Shown here piece by piece: positions 1 to 7,975 of a stretch of 40,337 nt of DNA (positions within the stretch are counted from its first letter, which is position 1; each line of letters begins with the position of its first letter). The DNA is taken from positions 1 to 40,337 of the forward strand of contig JAFTRY010000015.1 in assembly GCA_017462035.1 (NCBI GenBank). The letters are read 5' to 3'. Source of the DNA: Clostridia bacterium. GTDB taxonomy: Bacteria > Bacillota > Clostridia > Oscillospirales > CAG-272. Under the pieces are notes generated by a model that saw nothing but the letters and a program-made list of their open reading frames with translations, was not told the origin of the DNA and did no database searches. The position numbers and the translations under genes are program-made.

Positions 1-258
1 AGAATGTACGAGTTCATGGACAGACTCTTCAACTTCTCTCTCCCCCGCGTACGTGGCTTCAAGGGTATCAACCCCAACGCGTTCGACGGCAGAGGAAACT
101 ATTCTCTCGGACTTAAGGAACAGCTCATATTCCCCGAGATCGAGTACGACAAGGTTGACAAGATCCGCGGAATGGACATCTGCTTTGTTACAACAGCAAA
201 GACAGACGAAGAAGCAAGAGAGCTCCTCAAGCTGATGGGCGCTCCCTTCGCAAACTAA
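1..258 (+). CDS. rplE: 50S ribosomal protein L5, C-terminal part (5' end outside window)
   Basis: The reading frame is open from the first base and ends with TAA at 256-258, giving about 85 C-terminal residues of L5 (the family is about 180 aa). The stretch PRVRGFKG, then FDGRGNYS and [10 protein letters not shown], is the typical L5 C-terminal half. L5 binds 5S rRNA and sits in the central protuberance of the large subunit. The ATG at position 4 is an internal Met. rpsZ follows after 16 bases, as in Firmicutes spc operons. Confidence 0.97.
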   Translation, partial: RMYEFMDRLFNFSLPRVRGFKGINPNAFDGRGNYSLGLKEQLIFPEIEYDKVDKIRGMDICFVTTAKTDEEARELLKLMGAPFAN

Positions 259-274
259 GAGGAGGTACACGACG

Positions 275-460
275 ATGGCAAAGAAGGCTATGATTTTGAA
301 GCAGCAGAAGGCACAGAAGTTCTCTACCAGAGAGTACAACCGTTGCAAGATCTGCGGCCGTCCTCATGCTTATCTCCGCAAGTACGGCATCTGCCGTATC
401 TGCTTCCGTGAGCTCGCTTACAAGGGCGAGATTCCCGGTGTAAAGAAAGCAAGCTGGTAA
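275..460 (+). CDS. rpsZ: 30S ribosomal protein S14, zinc-binding short form (type Z)
   Basis: The 61-aa protein has two CxxC pairs (C24/C27 and C40/C43), the zinc ribbon of the short S14 form. The zinc-free form is longer, near 90-100 aa, and lacks these cysteines. S14 assembles late into the head of the small subunit. A GAGGAGG site lies at 259-265, about 9 bases before the ATG. It is followed by a 192-base spacer, unusually long for this operon, that contains a strong hairpin. Confidence 0.97.
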   Translation: MAKKAMILKQQKAQKFSTREYNRCKICGRPHAYLRKYGICRICFRELAYKGEIPGVKKASW

Positions 461-652
461 TCCGGCTATTGGGATTTGTATGGTTTCAAAGCGGTCTCGC
501 TTTGAAACCGGAACGATCCTTTTGTTTCCGGGAAACCGGAAGCCCCCTAACGATCGGTAGGAAGCGAGTCTGAGGATGCGCTTAACCCCCGAACCGCCGC
601 CGCTTAAAACGGCAGCAAGATCAAATAACTTGCATACAGGAGGAATTTTATT
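461..652 (+). promoter_or_regulatory. Structured spacer between rpsZ and rpsH with a perfect 12-bp hairpin
   Basis: The spacer has no plausible gene. A perfect 12-bp stem (482-493 with 498-509, loop GTCT) starts 21 bases after the rpsZ stop. No T-run follows, so it does not look like an intrinsic terminator. A short inverted repeat (GTTTCC/GGAAAC, about 524-536) follows. The rpsH ribosome site AGGAGG is at 638-643. An RNA processing or regulatory role is inference only. Confidence 0.6.
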
Positions 653-1051
653 ATGCAAATGTCAGACGTAATCGCCGATATGCTCACAAGAATCAGAAAT
701 GCGAACGACGCAAAGCATGCTACTGTGGACATTCCGGCATCCAACATGAAAAAGGCAATCGCAGACATTCTCGTTGAGGAAGGCTACGTAAAGAGCTACC
801 AGGTAATCGAGGATGGCAAGCAGGGTGTTATTCGTGTAACCTTGAAGTACATGCCCGGTAAGCAGAAGGTTATTCGCGGTATCCGCCGCGTTTCTAAGCC
901 CGGTCTTCGTATTTACGCAGGCTACGAGGATATGCCCAAGGTGATGAATGGACTTGGAATCGCTATCGTTTCCACTTCCAAAGGAATTATGACCGACAAG
1001 AAGGCTCGCGCTACCAAGATCGGCGGCGAAGTCCTTGCCTTTGTTTGGTAA
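653..1051 (+). CDS. rpsH: 30S ribosomal protein S8
   Basis: This 132-aa protein begins [17 protein letters not shown], the typical S8 N-terminus, and ends with the conserved [13 protein letters not shown]...GGEVLAFVW region. S8 binds the central domain of 16S rRNA and in E. coli represses the spc operon by binding a mimic of that site in the mRNA. AGGAGG at 638-643 is 9 bases from this ATG. The second ATG at 659 would be 15 bases away, so 653 is preferred. Confidence 0.97.
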   Translation: MQMSDVIADMLTRIRNANDAKHATVDIPASNMKKAIADILVEEGYVKSYQVIEDGKQGVIRVTLKYMPGKQKVIRGIRRVSKPGLRIYAGYEDMPKVMNGLGIAIVSTSKGIMTDKKARATKIGGEVLAFVW

Positions 1052-1072
1052 TGAAAGCGGGAGGTAATTGAT

Positions 1073-1645
1073 ATGTCTAGAATTGGTAGAATGCCTATCA
1101 CTGTTCCCGCAGGTGTCACCGTCACCATTGCTGATAACAATGTTGTTACGGTTAAAGGACCGCTTGGAACTCTCACTGAAACATTTAACAGCCGTATGAT
1201 GATAAAGCTTGAAGGCAACGAGCTTACCGTTACCCGTCCTACCGACGAGAAGGAAGACAGAAGCCTTCATGGATTGACCCGCGCACTGCTCAACAACATG
1301 GTTGTTGGCGTTACTCAGGGCTTCAGCAAGACCTTGGAGATCATCGGCGTTGGTTACAAGGCTGCGAAGGTCGGCAAGACCGTTCAGCTTTACCTGGGCC
1401 ACTCTCTCCTGGCTAACGGTACTCCCCAAGCTCAGTTCTGCATTGAGGAGACCGATGGAATTACCCTGGAAGTCGCTGACAAGGCGATTCCGATTACCAT
1501 TACGGTAAAGGGAATTGACAAGCAGGCAGTCGGTCAGATGGCAGCCGTCATCAGAAGCAAGAGACCGCCTGAACCTTATCATGGTAAGGGTGTTAAATAT
1601 TCCGACGAGAGAATTCGCCGCAAAGCCGGAAAAGCCGGTAAGTAA
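1073..1645 (+). CDS. rplF: 50S ribosomal protein L6
   Basis: This 190-aa protein starts MSRIGRMPITVPAGV and carries the C-terminal KRPPEPYHGKGVKY signature of L6. L6 lies near the sarcin-ricin loop and factor-binding site of the large subunit. It is slightly longer than the usual 178-180 aa. GGGAGG precedes the ATG by about 8 bases, and the gene follows rpsH by 21 bases. Confidence 0.97.
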   Translation: MSRIGRMPITVPAGVTVTIADNNVVTVKGPLGTLTETFNSRMMIKLEGNELTVTRPTDEKEDRSLHGLTRALLNNMVVGVTQGFSKTLEIIGVGYKAAKVGKTVQLYLGHSLLANGTPQAQFCIEETDGITLEVADKAIPITITVKGIDKQAVGQMAAVIRSKRPPEPYHGKGVKYSDERIRRKAGKAGK

Positions 1646-1663
1646 TGAAAGGAGTGGACACAA

Positions 1664-2023
1664 ATGGTATCGAGAAAAGACGCTAATCAGGCTCGTCTCA
1701 AGAGACACAAGAGAGTCAGAGCTAAAATTTCGGGCACTGCTGCTCGTCCCCGTCTCTGCGTTTATCGTTCCAATGCGCACATCAGTGCTCAGGTCATCGA
1801 TGACGTTGCAGGCGTAACCTTGGTTTCTGCTTCTACCCATGAAAAGGACTTTGAAGGTATTGGCAGCAATAAGATCGCAGCGAGAAAGGTCGGTCAGATG
1901 ATCGGCGAGAGAGCTGCAGCTAAGGGTATCACCGAGGTGGTCTTCGACCGCGGCGGCTATCTGTATCACGGACGTGTATCGGAATTGGCTGATGGCGCTC
2001 GCGAGAGCGGTCTGAAGTTCTGA
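1664..2023 (+). CDS. rplR: 50S ribosomal protein L18
   Basis: The 119-aa protein begins with a basic tail ([21 protein letters not shown]) followed by [20 protein letters not shown] and ends [26 protein letters not shown], all standard L18 features. L18 binds 5S rRNA together with L5. AAAGGAG lies just upstream of the ATG. The stop codon is part of a hairpin (2020-2038) in the spacer before rpsE. Confidence 0.97.
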   Translation: MVSRKDANQARLKRHKRVRAKISGTAARPRLCVYRSNAHISAQVIDDVAGVTLVSASTHEKDFEGIGSNKIAARKVGQMIGERAAAKGITEVVFDRGGYLYHGRVSELADGARESGLKF

Positions 2024-2081
2024 TTGGTCTCCAATCAGTCCGGTTTGTACACTGTTCAAACACAAACTTTTGTATTGAACA
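2020..2081 (+). promoter_or_regulatory. Two consecutive RNA hairpins between rplR and rpsE
   Basis: Hairpin 1 pairs CTGATTGG (2020-2027) with CCAATCAG (2031-2038), loop TCT, and covers the rplR stop codon. Hairpin 2 pairs TGTTCAA (2053-2059) with TTGAACA (2075-2081) and has an inner ACAAA/TTTGT stem (2062-2066 with 2069-2073, innermost pair probably open). It ends 7 bases before the rpsE ribosome site (AGGAGG, 2089-2094). There is no T-run, so these are not typical terminators. A role in translation control or mRNA processing is inferred. Confidence 0.55.
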
Positions 2082-2100
2082 AAATTTCAGGAGGAAAAAC

Positions 2101-2604
2101 ATGGCTACTAAAATTAACCCGGCTGAGCTGGATCTCAAAGAGCAGCTCGTCGCACTGAACCGTGTTTCCAAGACCGTTAAGGGTGGTCGTATCGCTCGCT
2201 TCGCTGCTTTGATGGTAGTTGGTGACGGAAACGGTCACGTTGGCGTTGGTCTTGGAAAGGCTGCTGAGGTTCCGGAAGCAATTCGCAAGGGAATCGAAGA
2301 CGCAAAGAAAAATATGATTACAGTTTCTCTGAAGGGATCCACCATCCCTCATGAGGTTACCGGTGTTTACGGCGCAGGTAAGGTTCTGCTGAAGCCCGCC
2401 GCTCCCGGTACCGGTATTATCGCCGGCGGTAAGGTGAGAATGGTTCTGGAGGCTGTTGGTATTTCCAACATTCGTGCGAAGTGCCTGCGCTCCAATAACC
2501 CCACCAACGTGGTAAAGGCTACCATTGCAGGTCTGGAGGCTCTCCGCACCGCAGAAGAGGTTGCTAAGATCCGCGACATTACCGTTGACCAGGTTAAGGC
2601 TTGA
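2101..2604 (+). CDS. rpsE: 30S ribosomal protein S5
   Basis: The 167-aa protein contains the S5 double-stranded RNA-binding region ([27 protein letters not shown]) followed by the C-terminal domain with [23 protein letters not shown]5 contributes to decoding accuracy and mRNA unwinding at the entry channel. AGGAGG at 2089-2094 is 6 bases from the ATG. The 77-base spacer upstream is long for this operon and folds into two hairpins. Confidence 0.97.
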   Translation: MATKINPAELDLKEQLVALNRVSKTVKGGRIARFAALMVVGDGNGHVGVGLGKAAEVPEAIRKGIEDAKKNMITVSLKGSTIPHEVTGVYGAGKVLLKPAAPGTGIIAGGKVRMVLEAVGISNIRAKCLRSNNPTNVVKATIAGLEALRTAEEVAKIRDITVDQVKA

Positions 2605-2617
2605 GGAGGGAATTACC

Positions 2618-2791
2618 ATGAAAAAAGTTATTCTCGTTAAGAGCCTTATCGGCGCAAAGCCCAATCAGAAGGCAACCGCAAAGTCTCTGGGACTTGTAAA
2701 GATCGGTGATAGCATCGTCCACGAGGACAATGCCGTCTTGGCAGGTAAGATCAAAGTGATCTCTCACCTGGTCAAGGTTGAAAACGCATAA
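2618..2791 (+). CDS. rpmD: 50S ribosomal protein L30
   Basis: The 57-aa protein (MKKVILVKSLIGAKPNQK...LGLVKIGDSIVHEDNAVLAGKI) matches the short bacterial L30. The frame is open further upstream inside rpsE, but GAGGAGGG at 2603-2610 sits 7 bases before the ATG at 2618 and the protein length fits the family, so this start is chosen. It lies 13 bases after rpsE and 12 before rplO. Confidence 0.96.
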   Translation: MKKVILVKSLIGAKPNQKATAKSLGLVKIGDSIVHEDNAVLAGKIKVISHLVKVENA

Positions 2792-2803
2792 GGAGGCAGA
2801 GAC

Positions 2804-3244
2804 ATGAAACTGAATGAACTTTCTCCCGCAGTAGGCTCCGCTAAGGCTTCCTACCGCAAAGGTAGAGGCCCCGGTTCCGGTAACGGCAAGACCGCCGGTA
2901 AGGGTCACAAGGGTCAGAACGCGCGCTCCGGCGGCGGTGTTAGACCCGGATTTGAGGGAGGTCAGCTTCCTCTTTACAGAAAGCTTCCCAAGAGAGGCTT
3001 CAAGAACAGATTCGCTATCAACTATGCTATCGTGAACGTTTCCGATCTCAACAAGTTTGAGGACGGTGCGGTAGTTGATCTCGAGGCTCTGCTCGCAACT
3101 AAGATCGTTCGCAAGGAGCTGGATGGCTTGAAGGTTCTCGGCAACGGTGAGCTGACTAAAAAATTAACTGTCAAAGCGACAGTCTTTTCGGCAACAGCCA
3201 AGGAAAAGATAGAAGCAGCAGGTGGAAAGACTGAGGAGGTATAA
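2804..3244 (+). CDS. rplO: 50S ribosomal protein L15
   Basis: The 146-aa protein has the L15 start [12 protein letters not shown], the glycine- and lysine-rich extension ([42 protein letters not shown]) and a globular C-terminus ending [13 protein letters not shown]15 is a late-assembly protein near the peptidyl transferase centre. AAGGAGG precedes the ATG. secY starts two bases after its stop, so the two are probably translationally coupled. Confidence 0.97.
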   Translation: MKLNELSPAVGSAKASYRKGRGPGSGNGKTAGKGHKGQNARSGGGVRPGFEGGQLPLYRKLPKRGFKNRFAINYAIVNVSDLNKFEDGAVVDLEALLATKIVRKELDGLKVLGNGELTKKLTVKATVFSATAKEKIEAAGGKTEEV

Positions 3245-3246
3245 GG

Positions 3247-4557
3247 ATGTTCAAGACGCTGAAAAACGCTTGGAGAATTCCGGAGCTGAAGAAGAAGCTC
3301 CTCTTCACATTGCTGATCGTCGTCCTTTACCGTCTGGGAGCTAATATTCCCGTTCCTTATGTTGATCCCCAGATCTTCCAGGATGCAAGTGCTATTACCA
3401 GCGGCACCATTCTTGCCTATCTGAACATTCTTTCCGGCGAGGCTCTTGGCAAAGCAACACTGTTGGCTTTGGGTGTTTCTCCTTATATTACGGCATCCAT
3501 TGTCATTCAGCTTTTGACCATTGCTATTCCTGTTCTGGAAAGATGGTCGAAGGACGGCGAGAACGGCAGAAAGAAGATTACTGCCCTCACCCGTATCGTG
3601 ACCGTTGTTCTGGCACTCATTACCAGTATCGGTTACGCCTTCTACCTGAACAACGCGGGCTTTTTGAACGTTGAGAAGCCCAACTTCTTCCACTATGCCG
3701 TGATCGTTCTCTGCTACTGCGCAGGTGCCGCCCTGGTTATGTGGATGGCTGAAAAGATCAATGATTCCGGTATCGGTAACGGTATTTCTATCATCCTTTT
3801 CGCCAACATTATCGCAGGCGCTTACTCTATGATCCAATCGATCTGGAGCAACATCCTTCCCGCTACCGGCTTCAGCGTGGTCGGTCTGATTCTTTCCATT
3901 GCGGAGATCATCGTTTTGGTTGGCATGATCATGCTGATCGTTTGGATGTCTGACGCGGAAAGAAGAATTCCGATTCAGTACGCAAAGCGTGTGGTTGGCA
4001 GAAAGATGTACGGCGGTCAGAACACTAACCTGCCGATCAAGGTCAATATGTCCGGCGTTATGCCCATCATTTTCGCAAACTCTATTGTGTCGATTCCGGC
4101 TACCATCGCAAGCTTCATGAACAGCGACGGTGGATTCGCTACCTGGGTTGCGAAGTGGTTTAACTATGACTCTTGGATCTATTTTGCAATTTTCTTGGTT
4201 CTCTTGATCGCATTCGCATACTTCTACGTGGCAATTTCCTTCAATCCCGTAGAGGTTGCCAACAACATCAAGAACAACGGCGGAGCTATTCCCGGTATTC
4301 GTTCCGGAAGACCTACGGTGGAATTCATCAAGAAGGTTTTGGGACGGATCACCATGGTGGGTGCTCTGCTGGTAGCGTTCATCGCTTGCTTCCCTCTGGC
4401 AGTCAACAACATTTGCACCATGTTCGATTTCACCGGATTTACCGCCCTCGCGTTTGGTGGATCCTCGATGATGATCGTTGTTGGTGTGGCACTTGAGACT
4501 ACCCGTGATCTGGAAGCTCAGATGTCGCTCAGAAACTACAAGGGCTTTTTAGATTAA
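3247..4557 (+). CDS. secY: Preprotein translocase channel subunit SecY
   Basis: This 436-aa polytopic membrane protein has the expected ten hydrophobic segments, the plug/TM2 region (LGVSPYITASIVIQLLTIAIP, about residues 76-96) and the conserved cytosolic loops (AERRIPIQYAKRVVGRKMYGG; RSGRPTVEFIKKVLGR). SecY forms the Sec channel in the plasma membrane with SecE and SecG. GAGGTATAAGG, at the end of rplO, supplies the ribosome site. It is followed by adk and map, the usual spc-operon order. Confidence 0.97.
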   Translation: MFKTLKNAWRIPELKKKLLFTLLIVVLYRLGANIPVPYVDPQIFQDASAITSGTILAYLNILSGEALGKATLLALGVSPYITASIVIQLLTIAIPVLERWSKDGENGRKKITALTRIVTVVLALITSIGYAFYLNNAGFLNVEKPNFFHYAVIVLCYCAGAALVMWMAEKINDSGIGNGISIILFANIIAGAYSMIQSIWSNILPATGFSVVGLILSIAEIIVLVGMIMLIVWMSDAERRIPIQYAKRVVGRKMYGGQNTNLPIKVNMSGVMPIIFANSIVSIPATIASFMNSDGGFATWVAKWFNYDSWIYFAIFLVLLIAFAYFYVAISFNPVEVANNIKNNGGAIPGIRSGRPTVEFIKKVLGRITMVGALLVAFIACFPLAVNNICTMFDFTGFTALAFGGSSMMIVVGVALETTRDLEAQMSLRNYKGFLD

Positions 4558-4587
4558 TTCCGTGATCATCCGTTTGGAGGAAAACTT

Positions 4588-5229
4588 ATGAAGTTAATTA
4601 TTATGGGTGCTCCCGGTGCCGGGAAAGGCACTCAATCTGCAAAGATTTCGGAAAAATGGAATATTCCAGCGGTTTCTACCGGTGACATGCTTCGTGCAGC
4701 CGTAAAGGAAGGCACTCCTATGGGAGTGACCGCCAAGTCCTATATGGATGCCGGACAGCTGGTTCCCGACGAGGTCGTGATCGGAATTATCAAAGACTAT
4801 CTTTCGTCAGATCAGTGTAGCAACGGATTCATTCTGGACGGCTTCCCCCGCTCCATTCCTCAGGCTGAGGCACTGGACGCTATGGGTGTGAAGATGGATG
4901 CGGTTCTCAGCATTGAGGTTCCGGATGAAAAGATCGTTGAGAGAATGAGCGGACGTAGAATTTGCTCCGGTTGCGGTGCATCCTACCACGTTCTCTACAA
5001 TCCTCCCAAGGCTACCGATGTCTGTGACGCTTGCGGCGCATCACTCTATATTAGAGATGACGATGCCGCGGAAACCGTGCTGAAGCGTTTGAACACCTAC
5101 CACGGAACCACCGAGCCGCTGAAAGATTTCTATGCGGCGAAGGGACTTCTGATCTGCGTAGAAGGCAGAGAAAAGGTGGAGGACACGACAGCCGCAGTGA
5201 TGCAAGCACTTTCTCAGTTTGAGGCGTGA
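4588..5229 (+). CDS. adk: Adenylate kinase, zinc-containing lid form
   Basis: The 213-aa enzyme interconverts AMP + ATP and 2 ADP. The P-loop GAPGAGKGTQ is at residues 7-16, the AMP-binding DGFPRSIPQA at about 84-93, and the long lid has four cysteines (C126, C129, C146, C149) that bind structural zinc, as in Bacillus and other Gram-positives. GGAGG sits about 8 bases upstream of the ATG. It lies between secY and map, the usual place in Firmicutes. Confidence 0.97.
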   Translation: MKLIIMGAPGAGKGTQSAKISEKWNIPAVSTGDMLRAAVKEGTPMGVTAKSYMDAGQLVPDEVVIGIIKDYLSSDQCSNGFILDGFPRSIPQAEALDAMGVKMDAVLSIEVPDEKIVERMSGRRICSGCGASYHVLYNPPKATDVCDACGASLYIRDDDAAETVLKRLNTYHGTTEPLKDFYAAKGLLICVEGREKVEDTTAAVMQALSQFEA

Positions 5230-5231
5230 GC

Positions 5232-5993
5232 ATGATTCAACTGAAAAATTCTGCTCAGATTTCTCTGATGCGGGAAGCCGGACGGATCACGGGCGAAGCT
5301 TTACTCGTCGCCCGTGAGCACGTCCGCCCGGGCATCAGCACCAAGGAGCTGGATACCCTGATCCGAAGCTACATCGAAAAATGCGGTGCTAAGCCCTCAT
5401 TTCTCGGCTACGGAGGGTTTCCCGGATCCGCATGTATCAGTATCAATGACGAGGTGATTCACGGAATCCCCTCCAAGGATCGGATCCTTCAAGAAGGAGA
5501 CGTGGTTAAGATTGACGTTGGTGCCTTCTACAAAGGGTTTCACGGTGATAGTGCTAGAACGATTCCGGTCGGAAACGTCAGCGAAGATGCCTTGCGACTG
5601 ATCGAGGTCACAAGAAACAGCTTCTTTTGCGGCGTTGCGGCTGTCAAGGTCGGAGGTCGGATCGGCGACGTGGGACATGCGATCCAGTCCTGTGTGGAAC
5701 AGGCGGGCTTTTCCGTGGTGAAGCGATACATCGGACATGGAATCGGGCATGAGCTTCATGAGTCTCCCGACGTTCCCAATTTTGGAACCGCCGGGCGAGG
5801 AACACGGTTGTGCGCCGGTATGGCGCTTGCCATCGAGCCGATGGTCAACATCGGGTCGGAGGAAGTTTATGAGTTGGCGGACGGTTGGACGGTGAAGACC
5901 CGTGACAAGAGTCTGTCTGCCCATTACGAAAACACGGTTGCTCTGACCTCGGACGGTGTGGTAATTACCACCCTGGTGGATCAGAGTTGGTAA
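5232..5993 (+). CDS. map: Methionine aminopeptidase type I
   Basis: This 253-aa enzyme removes the initiator Met from nascent proteins. All five metal ligands of the pita-bread fold can be placed: D95 (KIDVGA), D106 (FHGDSA), H169 ([11 protein letters not shown]), E202 (AIEPMV) and E233 (HYENTV). ATG 5232 is chosen. A GTG at 5226 overlaps the adk stop, but would add only two residues and leave no room for a ribosome site. The gene starts two bases after adk. In many relatives a small KOW-domain gene sits between map and infA; here there is none. Confidence 0.96.
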   Translation: MIQLKNSAQISLMREAGRITGEALLVAREHVRPGISTKELDTLIRSYIEKCGAKPSFLGYGGFPGSACISINDEVIHGIPSKDRILQEGDVVKIDVGAFYKGFHGDSARTIPVGNVSEDALRLIEVTRNSFFCGVAAVKVGGRIGDVGHAIQSCVEQAGFSVVKRYIGHGIGHELHESPDVPNFGTAGRGTRLCAGMALAIEPMVNIGSEEVYELADGWTVKTRDKSLSAHYENTVALTSDGVVITTLVDQSW

Positions 5994-6030
5994 ACAATGT
6001 CACAGATCAAACTGCAGAGGAGGGATTATT

Positions 6031-6249
6031 CTGCCGAAGGATGATGTTATTGAATTTGAGGGTGTTGTTGTCGAGGCTCTGCCCAATGCCACCTTCAAAG
6101 TGAAGCTTCCCAATGAGCACATTGTGACGGCTCATATTTCCGGTAAGCTGAGAATGAATTATATCAGAATTCTGCCCGGTGACCGTGTTACCATTGAGGT
6201 TTCGGTTTACGACCTCAACAAGGGACGCATCACTTGGCGTGCAAAGTAA
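6031..6249 (+). CDS. infA: Translation initiation factor IF-1, apparent CTG start
   Basis: The frame encodes (M)[21 protein letters not shown]...[20 protein letters not shown]..., 72 aa, the full length of bacterial IF-1 with its single S1/OB domain. IF-1 occupies the ribosomal A site during initiation. No ATG, GTG or TTG is in frame at the N-terminus. The codon at the exact position of the family's initiator Met (compare MAKDDVIEVEG in B. subtilis, from memory) is CTG at 6031-6033. The strong site AGGAGG at 6018-6023 is 7 bases before it. ATT at 6028 is an alternative with only 4 bases spacing. Confidence 0.93.
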   Translation: MPKDDVIEFEGVVVEALPNATFKVKLPNEHIVTAHISGKLRMNYIRILPGDRVTIEVSVYDLNKGRITWRAK

Positions 6250-6273
6250 TAAAGAAAGGGTTGGTGTAATAAA

Positions 6274-6387
6274 ATGAAGGTTAAACCATCCGTAAAGAAG
6301 ATTTGCGATAAGTGCAAAATCATCAAGAGAAAAGGCAAAGTTATGGTTATCTGCGAGAACCCCAAGCACAAGCAGAGACAGGGCTAA
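6274..6387 (+). CDS. rpmJ: 50S ribosomal protein L36, zinc-binding form
   Basis: The 37-aa protein [20 protein letters not shown]... has the zinc ligands C11, C14, C27 and H32 of the cysteine-containing L36. It starts at ATG 6274 and ends TAA 6385-6387. It has no strong AGGAGG: only AAAGAAAGGG lies upstream, at about 6251-6260. The order infA-rpmJ-rpsM is the standard one. Confidence 0.97.
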   Translation: MKVKPSVKKICDKCKIIKRKGKVMVICENPKHKQRQG

Positions 6388-6421
6388 TTGCCGAAAAATC
6401 TAACAGAGAGGTATAAACAGT

Positions 6422-6790
6422 ATGGCTCGTATAGCTGGTGTTGATATTCCGAACAATAAGCGCGTTGAAATCGCCCTGACCTATATCTACGGTATCGGTC
6501 GCAAGAGCTCCAATGACATTCTGGCTAAGACCGGAATTGACCCCGACAAGAGCGCAAAGGATTTGACCGAGGAAGAAATCGCGAAGCTCCGCGACGAGAT
6601 CGAAAATTCCTATACGGTTGAGGGTGACCTCCGTCGTGACGTTGCTCTGAACATTAAGAGAATGGTTGAGATCAACTGCTACCGCGGTATCAGACACAGA
6701 AAAGGTCTGCCCGTAAGAGGTCAGAGAACCAAAACAAACGCGAGAACCAGAAAAGGTCCCGCAAAGACGATTGCTAACAAGAAGAAATAA
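6422..6790 (+). CDS. rpsM: 30S ribosomal protein S13
   Basis: The 122-aa protein starts [22 protein letters not shown] and ends in the basic tail [22 protein letters not shown], the S13 signature. S13 lies in the head of the small subunit and contacts the P-site tRNA and bridges to the large subunit. AGAGAGG lies about 10 bases upstream. rpsK follows after 12 bases with its own AAGGAGG. Confidence 0.97.
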   Translation: MARIAGVDIPNNKRVEIALTYIYGIGRKSSNDILAKTGIDPDKSAKDLTEEEIAKLRDEIENSYTVEGDLRRDVALNIKRMVEINCYRGIRHRKGLPVRGQRTKTNARTRKGPAKTIANKKK

Positions 6791-6802
6791 GGAGGCAGAC
6801 AG

Positions 6803-7198
6803 ATGGCTAAAGTTGCTAAGAAAGTTGTCAAGAGACGCCGCGAAAGAAAAAATATTGAAAAAGGCGCCGTTCATATCAGTGCAACTTTCAATAACACAAT
6901 CATCACGATCACCGACGTTGCCGGAAACGCAATTTCTTGGGCTTCCGCTGGTGAGCTTGGCTTCAAGGGCTCCAGAAAGTCCACTCCTTTCGCTGCTCAG
7001 ATGGCTTCTGAGACCGCAGCAAAGGCAGCAATGGAGCATGGTCTCAAGACCGTTGAAGTGTATGTAAAGGGTCCCGGATCCGGACGTGAATCCGCTATCC
7101 GTGCTTTGGAAACCGTTGGTCTGTCGATCACCATGATCAAGGACGTAACTCCGGTTCCTCACAACGGATGCAGACCGCCTAAGCGCAGACGCGTATAA
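6803..7198 (+). CDS. rpsK: 30S ribosomal protein S11
   Basis: The 131-aa protein has the S11 motifs [30 protein letters not shown] and the C-terminal [14 protein letters not shown]11 forms part of the small-subunit platform near the Shine-Dalgarno interaction site. AAGGAGG at 6789-6795 overlaps the rpsM stop region and is well spaced from the ATG. Confidence 0.97.
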   Translation: MAKVAKKVVKRRRERKNIEKGAVHISATFNNTIITITDVAGNAISWASAGELGFKGSRKSTPFAAQMASETAAKAAMEHGLKTVEVYVKGPGSGRESAIRALETVGLSITMIKDVTPVPHNGCRPPKRRRV

Positions 7199-7220
7199 TT
7201 ACAAATCGGAGGTAATAAAA

Positions 7221-7847
7221 ATGGCAAGATATACCGGTCCTGCATGTAAGCTTTGCCGCAGAGAAGGAACCAAGCTGTTCCTGAAGGGCGAAAGATGCAC
7301 ATCAGGTAAGTGCGCGATTGACCGCAGATCTACTGCTCCCGGTCAGCACGGCGCAGCTAACAAGAAACAGAGAGAGTATGGTATGCAGCTTCGTGAGAAG
7401 CAGAAGACCAGAAGATACTACGGCGTTCTGGAGAAGCAGTTCAAGAACTACTTCGCTGAGGCTGACCGCAAAGAGGGTATGACGGGTGAGAACCTGCTCA
7501 AGCTCATCGAGCGTCGTTTGGATAACGTCGTATACAGAATGGGTATGGCAGAGAGCCGCAAGGAAGCTCGTCAGCTCGTTCTTCACGAGCACTTCGAGCT
7601 CAACGGTAAGAAGGTAAACATTCCTTCCATCATCGTTCGTGCCGGTGACGTAGTTACTGTTCGCGAGAACTTCCGTGGCTCCGCTAAGTGCAAATCCTTG
7701 GCTGAGGGTCTTCAGACCAAGACCGCTCCCAAGTGGCTGGACGTTGACAAGAACGGTCTCTCCGCAAAGGTAGTTGCTCTGCCCGCAAGAGAGGATATCG
7801 ATTTCGAAATCAACGAGCAGATGATCGTCGAGTTTTATTCCAAGTAA
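7221..7847 (+). CDS. rpsD: 30S ribosomal protein S4, zinc-binding form
   Basis: The 208-aa protein begins [20 protein letters not shown] with four cysteines (C9, C12, C26, C31) forming the zinc site of the C+ form of S4, and has the S4 RNA-binding domain ([22 protein letters not shown]) at about residues 95-115. S4 is a primary 16S-binding protein and a known translational repressor in other bacteria. Its place between rpsK and rpoA is as in most bacteria; in B. subtilis rpsD is elsewhere. A 128-base structured spacer separates it from rpoA. Confidence 0.97.
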   Translation: MARYTGPACKLCRREGTKLFLKGERCTSGKCAIDRRSTAPGQHGAANKKQREYGMQLREKQKTRRYYGVLEKQFKNYFAEADRKEGMTGENLLKLIERRLDNVVYRMGMAESRKEARQLVLHEHFELNGKKVNIPSIIVRAGDVVTVRENFRGSAKCKSLAEGLQTKTAPKWLDVDKNGLSAKVVALPAREDIDFEINEQMIVEFYSK

Positions 7848-7975
7848 TAAACGCCCTTTGATTGGTTCGGTTCTTGCCGCACCAATACAACCGGCGTCGT
7901 TGCTTGGGCGACGGCGCAGGTGAGCTATATCATTGTTGCATAACAAAAATATAATTTTAGGAGGGTTTATTTGGA
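7848..7975 (+). promoter_or_regulatory. Structured spacer between rpsD and rpoA with two hairpins
   Basis: Hairpin 1 pairs ATTGGT (7861-7866) with ACCAAT (7881-7886) and, after one mismatch, CGG (7868-7870) with CCG (7877-7879), loop TTCTTG. Hairpin 2 pairs CGTCG (7895-7899) with CGACG (7909-7913). An AT-rich stretch and AGGAGGG (7959-7965) then lead to rpoA. No T-run follows either stem directly. A regulatory or processing role is inferred. Confidence 0.5.

Noticed and set aside
482..509. Intrinsic terminator after rpsZ
   Set aside because: The stem is strong but no T-run follows, and termination here would cut off the essential downstream genes. It is kept only as a structured element.
662..2065. 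Long minus-strand open frame (467 codons) opposite rpsH-rplF-rplR
   Set aside because: It is antisense to three certain ribosomal protein genes, and the product has no recognisable family. It arises from codon bias of the coding strand.
5226..5231. GTG as the start of map
   Set aside because: It overlaps the adk stop and would add only two residues; ATG 5232 fits the family start.
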